Shown here: one piece after another, positions 1-17,868 of the stretch | Position numbering within the stretch: position 1 is the first letter of the stretch | How the letters are laid out: each line of letters starts with the position of its first letter | Assembly: GCA_964035775.1 (NCBI GenBank) | Contig: OZ038318.1 | Span: forward strand, 7,182,617-7,246,616 | Direction: 5' to 3' | Source: Osedax frankpressi | Lineage: Eukaryota; Annelida; Polychaeta; Sabellida; Siboglinidae | DNA: 64,000 nucleotides | The notes under the pieces: generated by a model | Told to the model about the DNA's origin: nothing | The model's database searches: none | Seen by the model: only the letters and a program-made list of their open reading frames with translations | Made by a program: the position numbers and the translations under genes

Positions 1-1482
1 TACAATAGCTATGCTATCTACAATATCTTTACTGTCTATAATAGCTATGCTATCTACAATATCTTTACTATCTATAATAGCTATGCTATCTACAATATCT
101 TTACTATCTATAATAGCTATGCTATCTACAATATCTTTACTGTCTATAATAGCTATGCTATCTACAATATCTTTACTGTCTATAATAGCTATGCTATCTA
201 CAATATATTTACTATCTATAATATCTTTACTATCTATAATAGCTATGCTATCTACAATATCTTTACTATCTATAATAGCTATGCTATCTACAATATCTTT
301 ACTGTCTATAATAGCTATGCTATCTACAATATCTTTACTGTCTATAATAGCTATGCTATCTACAATATCTTTACTGTCTATAATAGCTATGCTATCTACA
401 ATATCTTTACTATCTATAATAGCTATGCTATCTACAATATCTTTACTATCTATAATAGCTATGCTATCTACAATATCTTTACTATCTATAATAGCTATGC
501 TATCTACAATATCTTTACTATCTATAATAGCTATGCTATCTACAATATCTTTACTATCTATAATAGCTATGCTATCTACAATATCTTTACTATCTATAAT
601 AGCTATGCTATCTACAATATCTTTACTATCTATAATAGCTATGCTATCTACAATATCTTTACTATTTATAATAGCTATGCTATCTACAATATCTTTACTA
701 TCTATAATAGCTATTCTATCTACAATATCTTTACTATTTATAATAGCTATGCTATCTACAATATCTTTACTATTTATAATAGCTATGCTATCTACAATAT
801 CTTTACTATTTATAATAGCTATGCTATCTACAATATCTTTACTATCTATAATAGCTATGCTATCTACAATATCTTTACTATCTATAATAGCTATGCTATC
901 TACAATATCTTTACTATCTATAATAGCTATGCTATCTACAATATCTTTACTGTCTATAATAGCTATGCTATCTACAATATCTTTACTGTCTATAATAGCT
1001 ATGCTATCTACAATATATTTACTATCTATAATATCTTTACTATCTATAATAGCTATGCTATCTACAATATCTTTACTATCTATAATAGCTATGCTATCTA
1101 CAATATCTTTACTGTCTATAATAGCTATGCTATCTACAATATCTTTACTGTCTATAATAGCTATGCTATCTACAATATCTTTACTGTCTATAATAGCTAT
1201 GCTATCTACAATATCTTTACTGTCTATAATAGCTATGCTATCTACAATATCTTTACTATCTATAATAGCTATGCTATCTACAATATCTTTACTATCTATA
1301 ATAGCTATGCTATCTACAATATCTTTACTATCTATAATAGCTATGCTATCTACAATATCTTTACTATCTATAAGAGCTATGCTATCTACAATATCTTTAC
1401 TATCTATAATAACTATGCTATCTACAATATCTTTACTATCTATAATATCTATGCTATCTACAATATCTTTACTATCTATAAC
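1..1482. repeat. 36-bp tandem array (about 41 copies)
   Basis: Head-to-tail 36-bp units of the type GCTATGCTATCTACAATATC..., with occasional 48-bp units and single-base variants. Because 36 is a multiple of 3, the array is open on the plus strand and reads as a 12-residue repeat. It lies just upstream of DOP1 exon C1 and is therefore most likely intronic. It runs off the left edge of the window. Confidence 0.97.
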
Positions 1483-1682
1483 CATACTTTATGTTCATTT
1501 CGTTGTTATTTATCTCTATCTTTCATTCATGTGTGGTTCATAGAGAGAAGTTTGTGAATATATTTGATATTTCTACCAAGTGTTTCTAAATTCAAATAAC
1601 TTATATAACAGCTATCGTACTTTGGTCTAGTATTATTATTCTCAAATCTTCTGTACTTTATCCAACTTCTGCATTATCACAG

Positions 1683-1758
1683 CACTCAAAATCAAGCCAG
1701 CTTCAAAGCTTGCAGTGATTTGATTAACAATCTCAGTTCACACATCTACACTAGGAAG
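1683..1758 (+). CDS. DOP1: DOP1 exon C1
   Basis: Acceptor ATCACAG, then one base completing a codon, then 25 codons ending NNLSSHIYTRK, then donor GTTATT in phase 0. It aligns with the DOP1 stretch just before the KEVFELFLD motif (human has SLSGYQYTRRAWKKE). This is the first recognisable DOP1 exon in the left contig. Confidence 0.85.
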
Positions 1759-4700
1759 GTTATTTGTTATTCAATGTCTATTAAGCGCCACTATATTAAT
1801 TAGAGTTTACATTTCTGATTGGCGTTTACATTTCTTAACACCTTTTATCATACTCGTAACACCAGCTACTCCTTAATATCATCATCGTCCCCCTGCTAAC
1901 TCCCTAATATCACCATCGTCCTCCCACTAACTCCCTAATATCACCATCGTACTTCCACTAACTCCCTAATATCACCATATTCCTCCCACTAACTCCCTAA
2001 TATCATCATCGTCCTCCCACTAACTCCCTAATATCACCATCGTCCTCCCACTAACTCCCTAATATCACCATAGTCCTCCCACTAACTCCCTAATATCACC
2101 ATTGTACTCCCACTAACTCCCTAATATCAACATAGTCCTCCCACTAACTCCCTAATATCACCATCGTCCTCCCACTAACTCCCTAATATCACCATCGTCC
2201 TCCCACTAACTCCCTAATATCACCATCGTCCTCCCACTAACTCCCTAATATCACCATAGTCCTCCCACTAACTCCCTAATATCACCATCGTCCTCCCACT
2301 AACTCCCTAATATCACCATCGTCCTCCCACTAACTCCCTAATATCACCATAGTCCTCCCACTAACTCCCTAATATCACCATCTTCCTCCCACTAACTCCC
2401 TAATATCACCATCTTCCTCCCACTAACTCCCTAATATCACCATTGTCCTCCCACTAACTCCCTAATATCACCATCGTCCTCCCGCTACCAACGTCGCAGG
2501 TCTGGAAGAAGGAAGTGTTTGAGTTATTCTTGGATTCGACGTTCTTTGAAGTTGATACCGAGGCCCTCCACGTCTGGACTTCCATCATCGACAATCTCAT
2601 GTCGCACGATAAAACCACATTCAGGGAGCTATTGCAGGTTTGTTAAGTCGGCTCCGAATCAGACTCTGCGAGTTGATGTTGTCGGTTACCTAGGCAACGC
2701 TCCGAAGTTACTGCTTCTGCGTAATCTCTGGGAATCTCGCGATTCCCTTTGTTCGCTCACCTCCTCGACCTCTGACCCCTACTATCGACACTCCAGCGAT
2801 TGGTGTTGGCTCCTTCGTCTACCGCTCTGAACCTGTTCACCAGTAGAGAGAGCGAACTCGAGTCCCGGGCGTGTTTACTAAAGAGGTTGAATTTTGCTGT
2901 TTTCTGCAGTCATAGCAACCAGTACACTCAGTATATGCCTGATATCCAGGGTAAGTTACTTACTTAACCCTTTCCTAGGTATATCTATTCTCTATCTAGC
3001 ACCTCTATGTCCCCTCCTTAATACTTCTCCTGCCTATTTCTAATTCTTCCCTTGCCTAACCTCAACTCCTGCCTTGACGATACTAACCTCACCTTAACTC
3101 TTTCTCCTCCCTAGCCTGATCTTAACTCTACCCTAGCTTCACCCTAATACCTACCTAGGCTCCCCCAACTCCAACTTCTCCCTGACACCTAGCCTTACAT
3201 TAACATCTCCCTGACACCTCCCTAACCTTACATTAACATCTCCCTGACACCTCCCTATCCTTACATTAACATTTCCCTGACACCTCCCTAACCTTACATT
3301 AACATCTCCCTTACACCTCCCTATCCTTACATTAACATCTCCCTGACACCTAGCCTTACATTAACATCTCCCTGACACCTCCCTATCCTTACATTAACAT
3401 CTCCCTGACACCTCCCTAACCTTACATTAACATCTCCCTTACACCTCCCTATCCTTACATTAACATCTCCCTGACACCTCCCTATCCTTACATTAACATC
3501 TCCCTGACACCTCCCTAACCTTATATTAACATCTCCCTTACACCTCCCTATCCTTACATTAACATCTCCCTGACACCTCCCTAACCTTACATTAACATCT
3601 CCCTTACACCTCCCTATCCTTACATTAACATCTCCCTTACACCTCCCTATTCTTACATTAACCTTCTCTTTTACCCAATATTTCCTATTTCTATCGTAAT
3701 TTGCCAGAGAGACTTGCGGATTATTTGAAGAATAATTCAAACTCCCCTTTGGTGCAACGGGAAATTTTCCATGGTTTCAGAGTGCTCATGTTGAGGGTTT
3801 CCAATGAAAGTCTATTGTCTTTGTGGCCCTCTTTAGTCTTTGAATTGGTTAGTGGGGCGCTACTGTAGGGGGATGGAGTAGCATGAAAGACTAAATAGTA
3901 AGAAAGCAAGAAGTAGGGAAATTAGAAAATATTAAAAATTAAATTCCATTGATTACTTTACATTACCTTTCTAAGATATATAATATTATAATTATCTTGA
4001 TATTAACTATTTTTAGAAAATTACAATCATTTTTACATTCTAATTCAAATAGCTATAATCTATTATGTATTCTATAATTATGTATTTTAGATTGATAATA
4101 TAAAGTTTGTGAAATTTCAAATAATTTCTTTTCATATAAAAGTAGCCTAGAGATGATTTTCAATACATGTTAACATATATGTATGCACACTAGGGCATTT
4201 CAAAAAAAAAAAGACCCCTGATATTCTTAGGTACCCTCCTAATATCATAGATATATATGTTGGCTATTAAATACAACAAAAATTAAGTGCTTAGGAATTC
4301 AGTCTTTTATAGACCCACCTAAAACACTTTTTAGCTGACTTTTTCCAATTTGCATAGCAACTAGCATTTTTTATCTCTGGAAGATTTAATATTTATCGAA
4401 TTTACTTAAAACGCGAGAATCGGAAGGTAATTAACATTTTGCATTGTTTGGCTATTTTATTCTTGTTTAAAATAAATCATTTGTTGAATAATTATGATTA
4501 TAAAAAAATACAAATATATATCATTCCTGTCAATCAAAAAATGTATTAAATATACTAATATATGGTAGCAATTTTAAATTGTAATATTTATATGTTATTA
4601 TATATTTATTTTAAATGCAATTATTATTCTATTATTTTAAATTATGGCCATAATATATTAATATATTAAGGGCATATAATATGATTTATTAAATATTATG

Positions 4701-6909
4701 AAATCTACCTATTAAATATTCTTTAATTACCAAAATTATTAGTAAATATATTAATAAATTTAACATATTTTTAATTCATAGTTAATATTAATTGGTAGTT
4801 ATTCATTATTGTTAATAGAAATGTATTAGATTATAACTAAAAGTGTTTAATACCTGTATTATATAAATGTTATATCATAGTAGATATATTATAATTATAA
4901 TTCTATAATAACAAATAAAAAAAAGATGATAAAAACTGTTGTCAATGATTTGGCAGAAAGAGGGGTGGAGACAGTTAAAAAAGTATACCCCTAAGTTAAT
5001 AATTACCAACGATTAAACCAAATAGTTGTATCTAGTGAATGTGAGAGAAAATTACTGGATCAATCAATCTAAATATCTTAAAGTTATTATAATCTGTAAA
5101 TAAATTGTTATCTATTGAGTTTAATTATTGATTGTGTTTAATCAAACCACTTATATTATAGTGTTCATAGGAACAATAACAATTTTACCATTTATAAAAT
5201 ATTAAAAAATGTATTTAATATCTATATAAATAAATTATAAGTAAATAGATATTATTTAAATGTAATTTTATTGTATTGTATTAAAATAATAGTATAATTA
5301 CTATTTAAGCAATATTATTTGATATATTAGATTGTATATATTATACCATACAAATACTATACACATATATAATATATTATATTAAAAGTCTAATTAATTA
5401 AAAATTTAAATCTATTAATTTTATTACTACTAAATTTTAGTCAAGATAAATATAATAAAATATTATTATTTATCATATTTTTGTTGTTAGGCAAATTATT
5501 TATGATAATTTCAATTAAATATTAATTTAATTAATCTATGATATTAATTTAATAAGATATATTAATACAACATTTTTCATATTATATAAATATATGTTAT
5601 GAAATAATTATAATAAAATATACTAAAATATATTTTATAAAACATTAAAAATTTTAAAAAAATAAGATTTTTAAAAAGTGAAATTCCTAAACAGATATTT
5701 ATTTTTGAATACTCAAATTATCATTTTTGAAACAAGCATCAAATTTTATTAAGATTTACTTAAGGGTACTTGTGTTATTTGATCAACTAAATTAAAACGT
5801 CAGAAATGGTCAAATATACACACACACACATACCCTCACACACACATCCACACATATACACACACACACTCACATACACACACACCCCACACCCATACAC
5901 ACACACACACTCACACACATACCCTCACACACACAACCTCACATATACACACACACACATACCCTCACACACACACATACCCTCACACACACACACACCC
6001 TCACATATACACATACACACACATACCCTCACACACATACACCCATACAGGGTCAGGTATTTGTAGACATTGAAAGGAGCCTAATTCCGAATTTACTTGA
6101 AATGACCAAGTTGGTGATCTCAGATCTTAATTTCAACTTGTTGAACATTTTGCCAATCTAACAATTATTAATATTTATCCACTATGAGAACAACAGTGCT
6201 ATTATTATTAATCAATATTAATTGATATTGTTACAATTATATAGTATTAAATTATTATTAAATCAAAATATTGAATTATGTGATATTTAATAATAATAGT
6301 AAATATTGAATGCAATTAATAATAATAATAACTTTATCTACCAATTAATAACAGCAATAAAAGGTATCCAATGTGTTTATATTGTTGTTGTACAAATGTC
6401 ATTGTTTTCATTGTTCAATTAGCCTTTTCATTGTTTAATTTGCTTTTGTCTCTGCTCTTTGTCTCTTCATTTTGTTGACGTGTTCAAAGTGTTCTTATTG
6501 TCTTATAATTTCCTGCAAACGCTGAAGTTTAGCAGAGCGTCGAAATACTTACTTCGACACTAACACCGTCATAAGCACTGACACACAAATTAATGCTGAC
6601 CTACACATGCACAGTGACACACACTAGCACACAGAGACAGATACACATACTCACACACTTACTCACACACACACACACACACATACTCACACACATGCAC
6701 ACACACACTTACTCACACACACACACACACATGCACACACTTACTCACACACACACACTTACGCACACACTTACTCACACACCTACACACACACTTACAC
6801 TCGAGTCTATACACTCATGCACTCCCACATACACTCACACACTTACGCATATACTCACACACTTACGCATATACTCACACACTTACGCATATACTCACAC
6901 ACTTACTCA

Positions 6910-6940
<31 letters not shown>

Positions 6941-6965
6941 CTACACACACTCACACACTTACTCG

Positions 6966-7031
<66 letters not shown>

Positions 7032-10000
7032 TTGACTCACATCATCGTCAGATCTCAACTGTCTAATGTTGACGCTTCCTTTGCACTCGGACTTGACTCA
7101 TCTCCGATGTCGGCGTCTCCATCTCGACATCGACTTGTTACCCTCGCCCTCTACTTGTCAGCTTGTCGTCTGCTGGACTTATGTCTTGTCATGTCCTCGG
7201 AGGACCTGCCACAGTTTCAATTGTTTGTCTCTCTATTCACCTACGCCCTCTTCCCCCTCATTTCATACTCACCTCATCCTCTCTCACTTCATACTCACCT
7301 CATCTTCTCACTTCATACTCACCTCATCCTCTCTCATTTCATACTCACCTCATCCTCTCACTTCATACTCACCTCATCCTCTCACTTCATACTCACCTCA
7401 TCTTCTCACTTCATACTCACCTCATCTTCTCACTTCATACTCACCTCATCCTCTCTCACTTCATACTCACCTCATCCTCTCACTTCATACTCACCTCATC
7501 CTCTCACTTCATACTCACCTCATCCTCTCACTTCATACTCACCTCATCTTCTCACTTCATACTCACCTCATCTTCTCTCACTTCATACTCACCTCATCCT
7601 CTCACTTCATACTCACCTCATCCTCTCACTTCATACTCACCTCATCCTCTCACTTCATACTCACCTCATCTTCTCACTTCATACTCACCTCATCTTCTCT
7701 CACTTCATACTCATCTCATCCTCTCACTTCATACTCACCTCATCCTCTCTCACTTTATACTCACCTCATCCTCTCACTTCATACTCACCTCATCTTCTCA
7801 CTTCATACTCACCTGATCCTCTCTGACTTCATACTCACCTCATCCTCTCACTTCATACTCACCTCATCTTCTCACTTCATACTCACCTCATCTTCTCACT
7901 TCATACTCACCTCATCCTCTCACTTCATACTCACCTCATCCTCTCACTTCACACTCACCTCATCCTCTCACTTCATACTCACCTGATCCTCTCACTTCAT
8001 ACTCACCTCATCCTCTCTCACTTCATACTCACCTCATCCTCTCACTTCATACTCACCTCATCCTCTCACTTCATACTCACCTCATCCTCTCACTTCATAC
8101 TCACCTCATCCTCTCACTTCACACTCACCTCATCCTCTCACTTCATACTCACCTGATCCTCTCACTTCATACTCACCTCATCCTCTCTCACTTCATACTC
8201 ACCTCATCCTCTCTCACTTCATACTCACCTCATCCTCTCACTTCATACTCACCTCATCCTCTCACTTCATACTCACCTCATCCTCTCTCTCACTCTCATT
8301 TCGTACTCACAACTAACGCCTCTACATACACGCTTGCTTTCCATCCGTAAACACACCCCCTGACCTCTAAGCCCCTCCCCCTCCAGGTATAGGTGGACCT
8401 TCCTCGGTGACTCAGGTGAAACTGCAACCTATGTTCCCCATGTGATAAGGATAGCTCGCCTTATGAACCAAACAGTTTGTAAACAGATCTATAGGAACAG
8501 ATCTATAAAAACAGATCTATAGAAACAGATCTATAGAAACAGATCTATAGAAACAGATCTATAGAAACAGATCTATAGAAACAGATCTATAGATACAGAT
8601 CTATAGAAACGGATCTATAGAAACAGATCTATAGAAACAGATCTATAGAAACAGATCTATAGATACAGATCTATAGTAACAGATCTATAGAAATAGATCT
8701 ATAGAAACAGATCTATAGAAACAGATCTATAGAAATAGATCTATAGAAACAGATCTATAGATACAGATCTATAGTAACGGATCTATAGAAACAGATCTAT
8801 AGAAACAGATCTATAGATACAGATCTATAGAAACAGATCTATAGAAACAGATCTATAGATACAGATCTATAGAAACAGATCTATAGAAACAGATCTATAG
8901 AAACAGATCTATAGAAACAGATCTATAGATACAGATCTATAGAAACAGATCTATAGAAATAGATCTATAGAAACAGATCTATAGAAACAGATCTATAGAA
9001 ACAGATCTATAGATACAGATCTATAGAAACAGATCTATAGAAATAGATCTATAGATACAGATCTATAGAAACAGATCTATAGAAATAGATCTATAGAAAC
9101 AGATCTATAGAAACAGATCTATAGATACAGATCTATAGAAACATATCTATAGAAATAGATCTATAGAAATAGATCTATAGAAACAGATCTATAGAAACAG
9201 ATCTATAGATACAGATCTATAGATACAGATCTATAGATACAGATCTATAGAAACATATCTATAGAAATAGATCTATAGAAATAGATCTATAGAAACAGAT
9301 CTATAGAAACAGATCTATAGATACAGATCTATAGATACAGATCTTTAGAAACGCGCTTAAATTGCAGCTTTATAAATGCTCTAAATCATTTTTTTTTAAT
9401 ATAACACCTTCACCTTCACCCCTATAGCTATACCGCAGCATTAACCCTATCACTACATCCACACCTTCACCCCCATCACACCTCACCCCCATCACACCTC
9501 ACCCCGTGCATAACTACACCCTACTTTACTACACCCACTCAGTATGGCGCCGTATCTCCTTTGAAACGTAAACGCGCGGGCCATTTGTTATTGACCTCTT
9601 CGCGACCCCTACTGCGATTGGCCGACCTGCACCGTTTCTTTGTGGGCGTGGTCTGCGAGGAGCTCGGCCTCTCCGATTACAGGGACGGTTGCACGGAGCA
9701 GGATCCTCCGGATAAGTCGAATATACTCTGCAAGGTTGTCTTCTTAGAAAGGCTTGACACAAACTGTTTCCTCTTCTTTTAAAGATCTCTCTTTTAATTG
9801 CACCATTTCTATATTAAAAACCGAATTTCCTCCCAAAGTTCGCTTCCTTGCGAGTTTATATTTCATTCATCGGCCGTAGTCTAATTTGAATAATTCCACC
9901 TTCCCTGTCAATTTCTATTTGTTGAAGATGTAACCCCCGTTCCTAAAAACCTCCAACCAGCGCCAACAAAGTATGGTGAAATGTCCTTCAATTCCTGAAA

Positions 10001-10122
10001 TCAAATCAATAAAACAATTCAATGGGTATAGTCTGTCAGGTAATATTTTTCTCATGAAATATATACGATACATGTATTGTGTTTTATACTTTATTAAAAT
10101 GAGTGAGTTATGTATTCATATA

Positions 10123-10154
<32 letters not shown>

Positions 10155-10281
10155 ATATGTTGAATTTCATTCACAAAGTTACTATATAAAGAGATACAGA
10201 AATACATTAACATCTAGGCACACATCTAAATTCAATGGAGAATTATATTTAAAATTCAAAATTGTATTTATTTTAATTATT

Positions 10282-10354
<73 letters not shown>

Positions 10355-10800
10355 CATATATATTATTGTACTTGATGTTATTATGATTCAGTTGTATTTA
10401 TTACAGTTGCAAGAAGGCATATTGAGAATGTTGTTGCTAATGATTTCATTGACAACATCACCAAAGGTTAATCTTTATTGTTATTCTAGATCTAGTTATA
10501 AATAGATAAAGAAATTAGTACTCTAAGTTGCTAATAATGAAATACTATCATTGATATATAAATATATACAATTAAATATAAATATATACAATTAAATATA
10601 AATATAATATATTATACATACAAAGTATTTATTACAAAACATAATTATTTGTTAAAATAATGTAATCTACGAATAATTTCCTGCTTATTACAAAATAAAT
10701 ATTTCTTTCTTCTTACATATTAAATATTACTTCCTCCTCCTCGCAGATTAACAATAAGAATATTGTTTTCTCTCATCTCGAATCGGTTTACTTTCTGTAG
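1683..10800 (+). CDS. DOP1: DOP1 (Dopey), C-terminal part, 10 exons C1-C10
   Basis: C-terminal part of the DOP1/Dopey scaffold, a large cytosolic armadillo/HEAT-like protein. With MON2 it acts on Golgi and endosome membranes and is reported to link kinesin-1 to these organelles (family knowledge). Landmarks seen in order: VWKKEVFELFLD, NLMSHDKTTFRELL, LLKRLNFAVF, YMPDIQ then ERL, LLSLWPS, LALYLSACRLLDL, LPQFQL then YRWTF, and AGHLLLT. They match animal DOP1 in order and spacing. All ten exons join in phase across YAG acceptors and GT donors. Exons upstream of C1 must lie left of the window. The complementary N-terminal part is on the minus strand beyond the 200-N gap (20059-53794). C1-C8 are secure. 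C9-C10 rest on splice sites and phase only; a stop at 9782 is the alternative end. Confidence 0.93.
1869..2486. repeat. 31-bp minisatellite in DOP1 intron C1-C2 (about 20 copies)
   Basis: Units of 31 bp built on CTCCCACTAACTCCCTAATA. The last unit runs to within about 14 bp of the C2 acceptor, so the array supplies the pyrimidine-rich DNA before that splice site. Confidence 0.97.
2500..2637 (+). CDS. DOP1: DOP1 exon C2
   Basis: 46 codons, phase 0 at both ends, acceptor CGTCGCAG, donor GTTTGT. Encodes VWKKEVFELFLD...NLMSHDKTTFRELLQ, the most recognisable DOP1 C-terminal block (human: WKKEAFDLFMD...NLMTHDKTTFRDL). Confidence 0.95.
2797..2950 (+). CDS. DOP1: DOP1 exon C3
   Basis: Acceptor ACACTCCAG, 51 codons plus one base, donor GTAAGT. 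Encodes RLVLAPSSTALNLFTSRE...LLKRLNFAVF...YMPDIQ, matching DOP1 RVAVAQSSSLNLF...LLKRLAFAIF...YLPDIQ. The intron before it is only 159 bp and is repeat-free. Confidence 0.95.
3176..3660. repeat. 33-bp minisatellite in DOP1 intron C3-C4 (about 14 copies)
   Basis: Units of about 33 bp based on CATTAACATCTCCCTGACAC, some truncated. As 33 is a multiple of 3 it yields a spurious minus-strand open frame. The array ends about 45 bp before exon C4. Confidence 0.95.
3708..3847 (+). CDS. DOP1: DOP1 exon C4
   Basis: Two bases complete the Glu of the ERL motif, followed by 46 codons; acceptor TTTGCCAG, donor GTTAGT in phase 0. Encodes RLADYLKNN...FHGFRVLMLRVSNESLLSLWPS, the counterpart of DOP1 [21 protein letters not shown]. 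Confidence 0.93.
3848..6050 (+). other. DOP1 intron C4-C5, AT-rich
   Basis: 2.2 kb of AT-rich DNA with short A runs (4201-4211) and no coding signal on either strand. From 5815 to the acceptor at 6050 it becomes a CA-rich simple repeat, and the splice acceptor (CCCATACAG) is the last element of that repeat. Confidence 0.8.
5815..6050. repeat. CA-rich array ending at the C5 splice acceptor
   Basis: Interspersed (CA)n with CCCTCACA and TATACA interruptions. It runs without a break into the acceptor of exon C5. Confidence 0.95.
6051..6139 (+). CDS. DOP1: DOP1 exon C5
   Basis: Starts GGT CAG GTA TTT, encoding GQVFVDIERSLIPNLLEMTK, aligned with DOP1 VQVFLLMEQEL. The donor GTTGAA at 6140 is chosen because exon C6 needs phase 2. 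A GTGATC site at 6114 is the other option but breaks the frame. The start is firm, the end less so. Confidence 0.75.
6600..7028. repeat. (CA)n-rich array in DOP1 intron C5-C6
   Basis: CA dinucleotide repeats mixed with CACACTTACTCACACA units. It ends about 24 bp before the C6 acceptor. The long His/Thr-rich open frames here are by-products of the repeat. Confidence 0.95.
7052..7222 (+). CDS. DOP1: DOP1 exon C6
   Basis: Phase 2 in and out: one base, 56 codons, two bases; acceptor CATCGTCAG, donor GTTTGT. Encodes RLVTLALYLSACRLLDL...SSEDLPQFQ, matching DOP1 RWLNLYLSACKFLDL...PSEHLPQFQ. The first 35 residues are a variable linker. Confidence 0.93.
7255..8300. repeat. 24-bp minisatellite in DOP1 intron C6-C7 (about 43 copies)
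   Basis: 24-bp units (some 26) around CTTCATACTCACCTCATCCT. It begins about 30 bp after the C6 donor and occupies about 90 percent of the 1,164-bp intron. All three plus-strand frames stay open because the unit contains no stop triplet; none is a gene. Confidence 0.97.
8387..8474 (+). CDS. DOP1: DOP1 exon C7
   Basis: Acceptor CCCCCTCCAG, one base then 29 codons, donor GTTTGT in phase 0. Encodes YRWTFLGDSG...YVPHVIRIARLMNQT, matching DOP1 MYRWAFIPEAS...YVVRLAKLLRK. Confidence 0.93.
8484..9352. repeat. 14-bp minisatellite in DOP1 intron C7-C8 (about 61 copies)
   Basis: 14-bp units AGAAACAGATCTAT with A/T variants. Each unit contains the self-complementary core ATAGATCTAT. The array starts within about 10 bp of the C7 donor. 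Confidence 0.97.
9543..9734 (+). CDS. DOP1: DOP1 exon C8
   Basis: 64 codons, phase 0 in and out; acceptor CACCCACTCAG, donor GTTGTC. Encodes KRKRAGHLLLTS...LADLHRFFVGV, matching DOP1 EPGHLLLTICTVRSMEQLLPFF. If the donor is not used, the frame stays open to a TAA at 9782, which would be an alternative C-terminus, with an AATAAA at 10008-10013. Confidence 0.9.
9735..10406 (+). other. DOP1 intron C8-C9 or alternative 3' UTR
   Basis: AT-rich, with (TA)n tracts at 10117-10147 and 10284-10363 and one AATAAA at 10008-10013. No coding signal beyond the short read-through to 9782. Confidence 0.6.
10407..10466 (+). CDS. DOP1: Probable DOP1 exon C9
   Basis: 20 codons (LQEGILRMLLLMISLTTSPK) between acceptor TTTATTACAG and donor GTTAAT, phase 0 on both sides and so compatible with C8 and C10. 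I see no clear match to the human C-terminus, which varies between phyla. Assignment rests on splice sites and phase. Confidence 0.55.
10747..10800 (+). CDS. DOP1: Probable DOP1 terminal exon C10
   Basis: Strong acceptor (CTTCCTCCTCCTCGCAG), then 17 codons INNKNIVFSHLESVYFL and a TAG stop at 10798-10800. Phase 0, continuing C9. The same frame stays open for about 30 codons after the TAG (LQLRPHFYEITK...), which may be chance or a hint of another exon. Confidence 0.5.
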   Translation: MNNKNIVFSHLESVYFL

Positions 10801-11049
10801 TTGCAGTTACGACCTCATTTCTACGAGATTACGAAAGTGAAACTACCTCCGTCTAGTGCAAATGAGACTCGTGGTCAGTTTGACCGTCTGTGAATCTTAT
10901 ATCTCTTAATGCAATATTTAGTAAATCAATTGTATTACCGATTCAGCTCAGAACTTTGTATTGGTATTAATGTGTCTGGACGTTGTTTTATTTGTGTCGT
11001 ATGTAATTGACTCTGTTTCCATCCCGGACTCGATAAACCTGATAAGTGC

Positions 11050-11055
11050 AATAAA
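11050..11055 (+). promoter_or_regulatory. Candidate poly(A) signal for DOP1
   Basis: AATAAA about 250 bp downstream of the TAG at 10798. Plausible spacing for a DOP1 3' UTR, but the hexamer is common in AT-rich DNA. Confidence 0.4.
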
Positions 11056-11466
11056 TAGTCACCTTTATCATTTGAGATACAATTGCCAATATGCTCATCT
11101 TTTGCTAACTCGATGTTTGACTTTTAACCTTTGACATTTAACCATTGACATATAATCTCTGAATATTTAAGTATTAACACGTTAATATCAAATTGATTAT
11201 GATTTTATTATTATATGAATTACGATTAAAAATTTAATTTTGATTTTAATAAACTTACCGTTAAGTTATTTATTTTGTGTAATTGAATACAATTATGGGA
11301 ATGTAAATAAATTATAATAAAATAATATATATTTTTATAGATTAATAAATAATCATAACAATACAATTTTATTTATCAAAATTAATTAAATTAATAGTAA
11401 ATATAAAAAAAATATACTTATAATATATAAATTATAAACAAATTCTTAATTCAAATTGAGTGGGTT

Positions 11467-11486
11467 TTTATTTGCTATTGTTTATT
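11467..11486 (-). promoter_or_regulatory. Candidate poly(A) signals for the SUEL-lectin gene
   Basis: Two AATAAA hexamers on the minus strand (11472-11467 and 11486-11481), about 200 bp downstream of the candidate stop at 11679. Confidence 0.4.
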
Positions 11487-11678
11487 TAGGTACTTTAGTC
11501 TTTGTTGAGTTACAGCGAGTCCACGAATATCCCAGAGTACTTTAGATACGTTTACCTGATGTAAAGTCGCTAGTTCTTGAGTACTTATAAGCCACCGGCA
11601 GGTTGCGGAGTTACGAGACTCTTCTCGCGGCACCGTTCCCAACCTGAACTTCGGTCCGCAAAGAGTATTAGCCCGGGT

Positions 11679-17141
<5,463 letters not shown>

Positions 17142-17278
17142 CTGACCATTGCGATAGTGTGGTGTGGTGTAGCGTTAGTGATTTAATTCCAAATAACTTT
17201 CGATGTGTTGATTCGTAGCTATTTTAAATTATTTATCTTCCGTTATACTAAATATTATTATTATTTCAATTAATTAAC

Positions 17279-17280
<2 letters not shown>

Positions 17281-17310
<30 letters not shown>
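17281..17310. repeat. (TA)n microsatellite
   Basis: 15 TA units. Confidence 0.95.
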
Positions 17311-17312
<2 letters not shown>

Positions 17313-17511
17313 TGCATAATAACATATTTGTAAATATAATAAGTTGATGTTTACATTAATATCAGTTACTAAGCTAATAATATTTACTTCGTATAATAAA
17401 GGTATAATTTATAGATATCGTCGTTATTTATATGTAAGAACATCCAGATAAAAAGTCTCGTATTGAAATGATAATAAAGATATAAATTAAAAACACCTAT
17501 TTTTTATGATC

Positions 17512-17868
17512 TAGTCTATGTTTTAATCTATGTTTTAATCTATGTTTTAATCTATGTTTTAATCTATGTTTTAATCTATGTTTTAATCTATGTTTTAATC
17601 TATGTTTTAATCTATGTTTTAATCTATGTTTTAATCTATGTTTTAATCTATGTTTTAATCTATGTTTTAATCTATGTTTTAATCTATGTTTTAATCTATG
17701 TTTTAATCTATGTTTTAATCTATGTCTTAATCTATGTTTTAATCTATGTTTTAATCTATGTTTTAATCTATGTTTTAATCTATGTTTTAATCTATGTTTT
17801 AATCTATGTTTTAATCTATGTTTTAATCTATGTTTTAATCTATGTTTTAATCTATGTTTTAATCTATG
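17512..17868. repeat. 12-bp tandem array (about 29 copies)
   Basis: TCTATGTTTTAA repeated almost without change; one unit has C for T. Confidence 0.97.

Larger units (their letters stand above)
10801..11678. other. Intergenic region between convergent genes
   Basis: 3' ends of DOP1 (plus strand) and the SUEL-lectin gene (minus strand) meet here. It is AT-rich with poly(A)-signal candidates for both genes and no clear third gene. Confidence 0.6.

Noticed and set aside
11-1543. 510-codon frame with a 12-residue MLSTISLLSIIA repeat
   Set aside because: By-product of a 36-bp (3n) tandem array; no flanking coding signal and it lies upstream of DOP1 exon C1 in probable intron.
2519-2830. 103-codon plus-strand frame
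   Set aside because: Shadow frame overlapping DOP1 exons C2 and C3, which match the family in a different frame.
10786-10800. 15-bp intron GTTTACTTTCTGTAG that would join two open frames across the TAG
   Set aside because: Far below the size of known animal introns; a normal stop codon is simpler.
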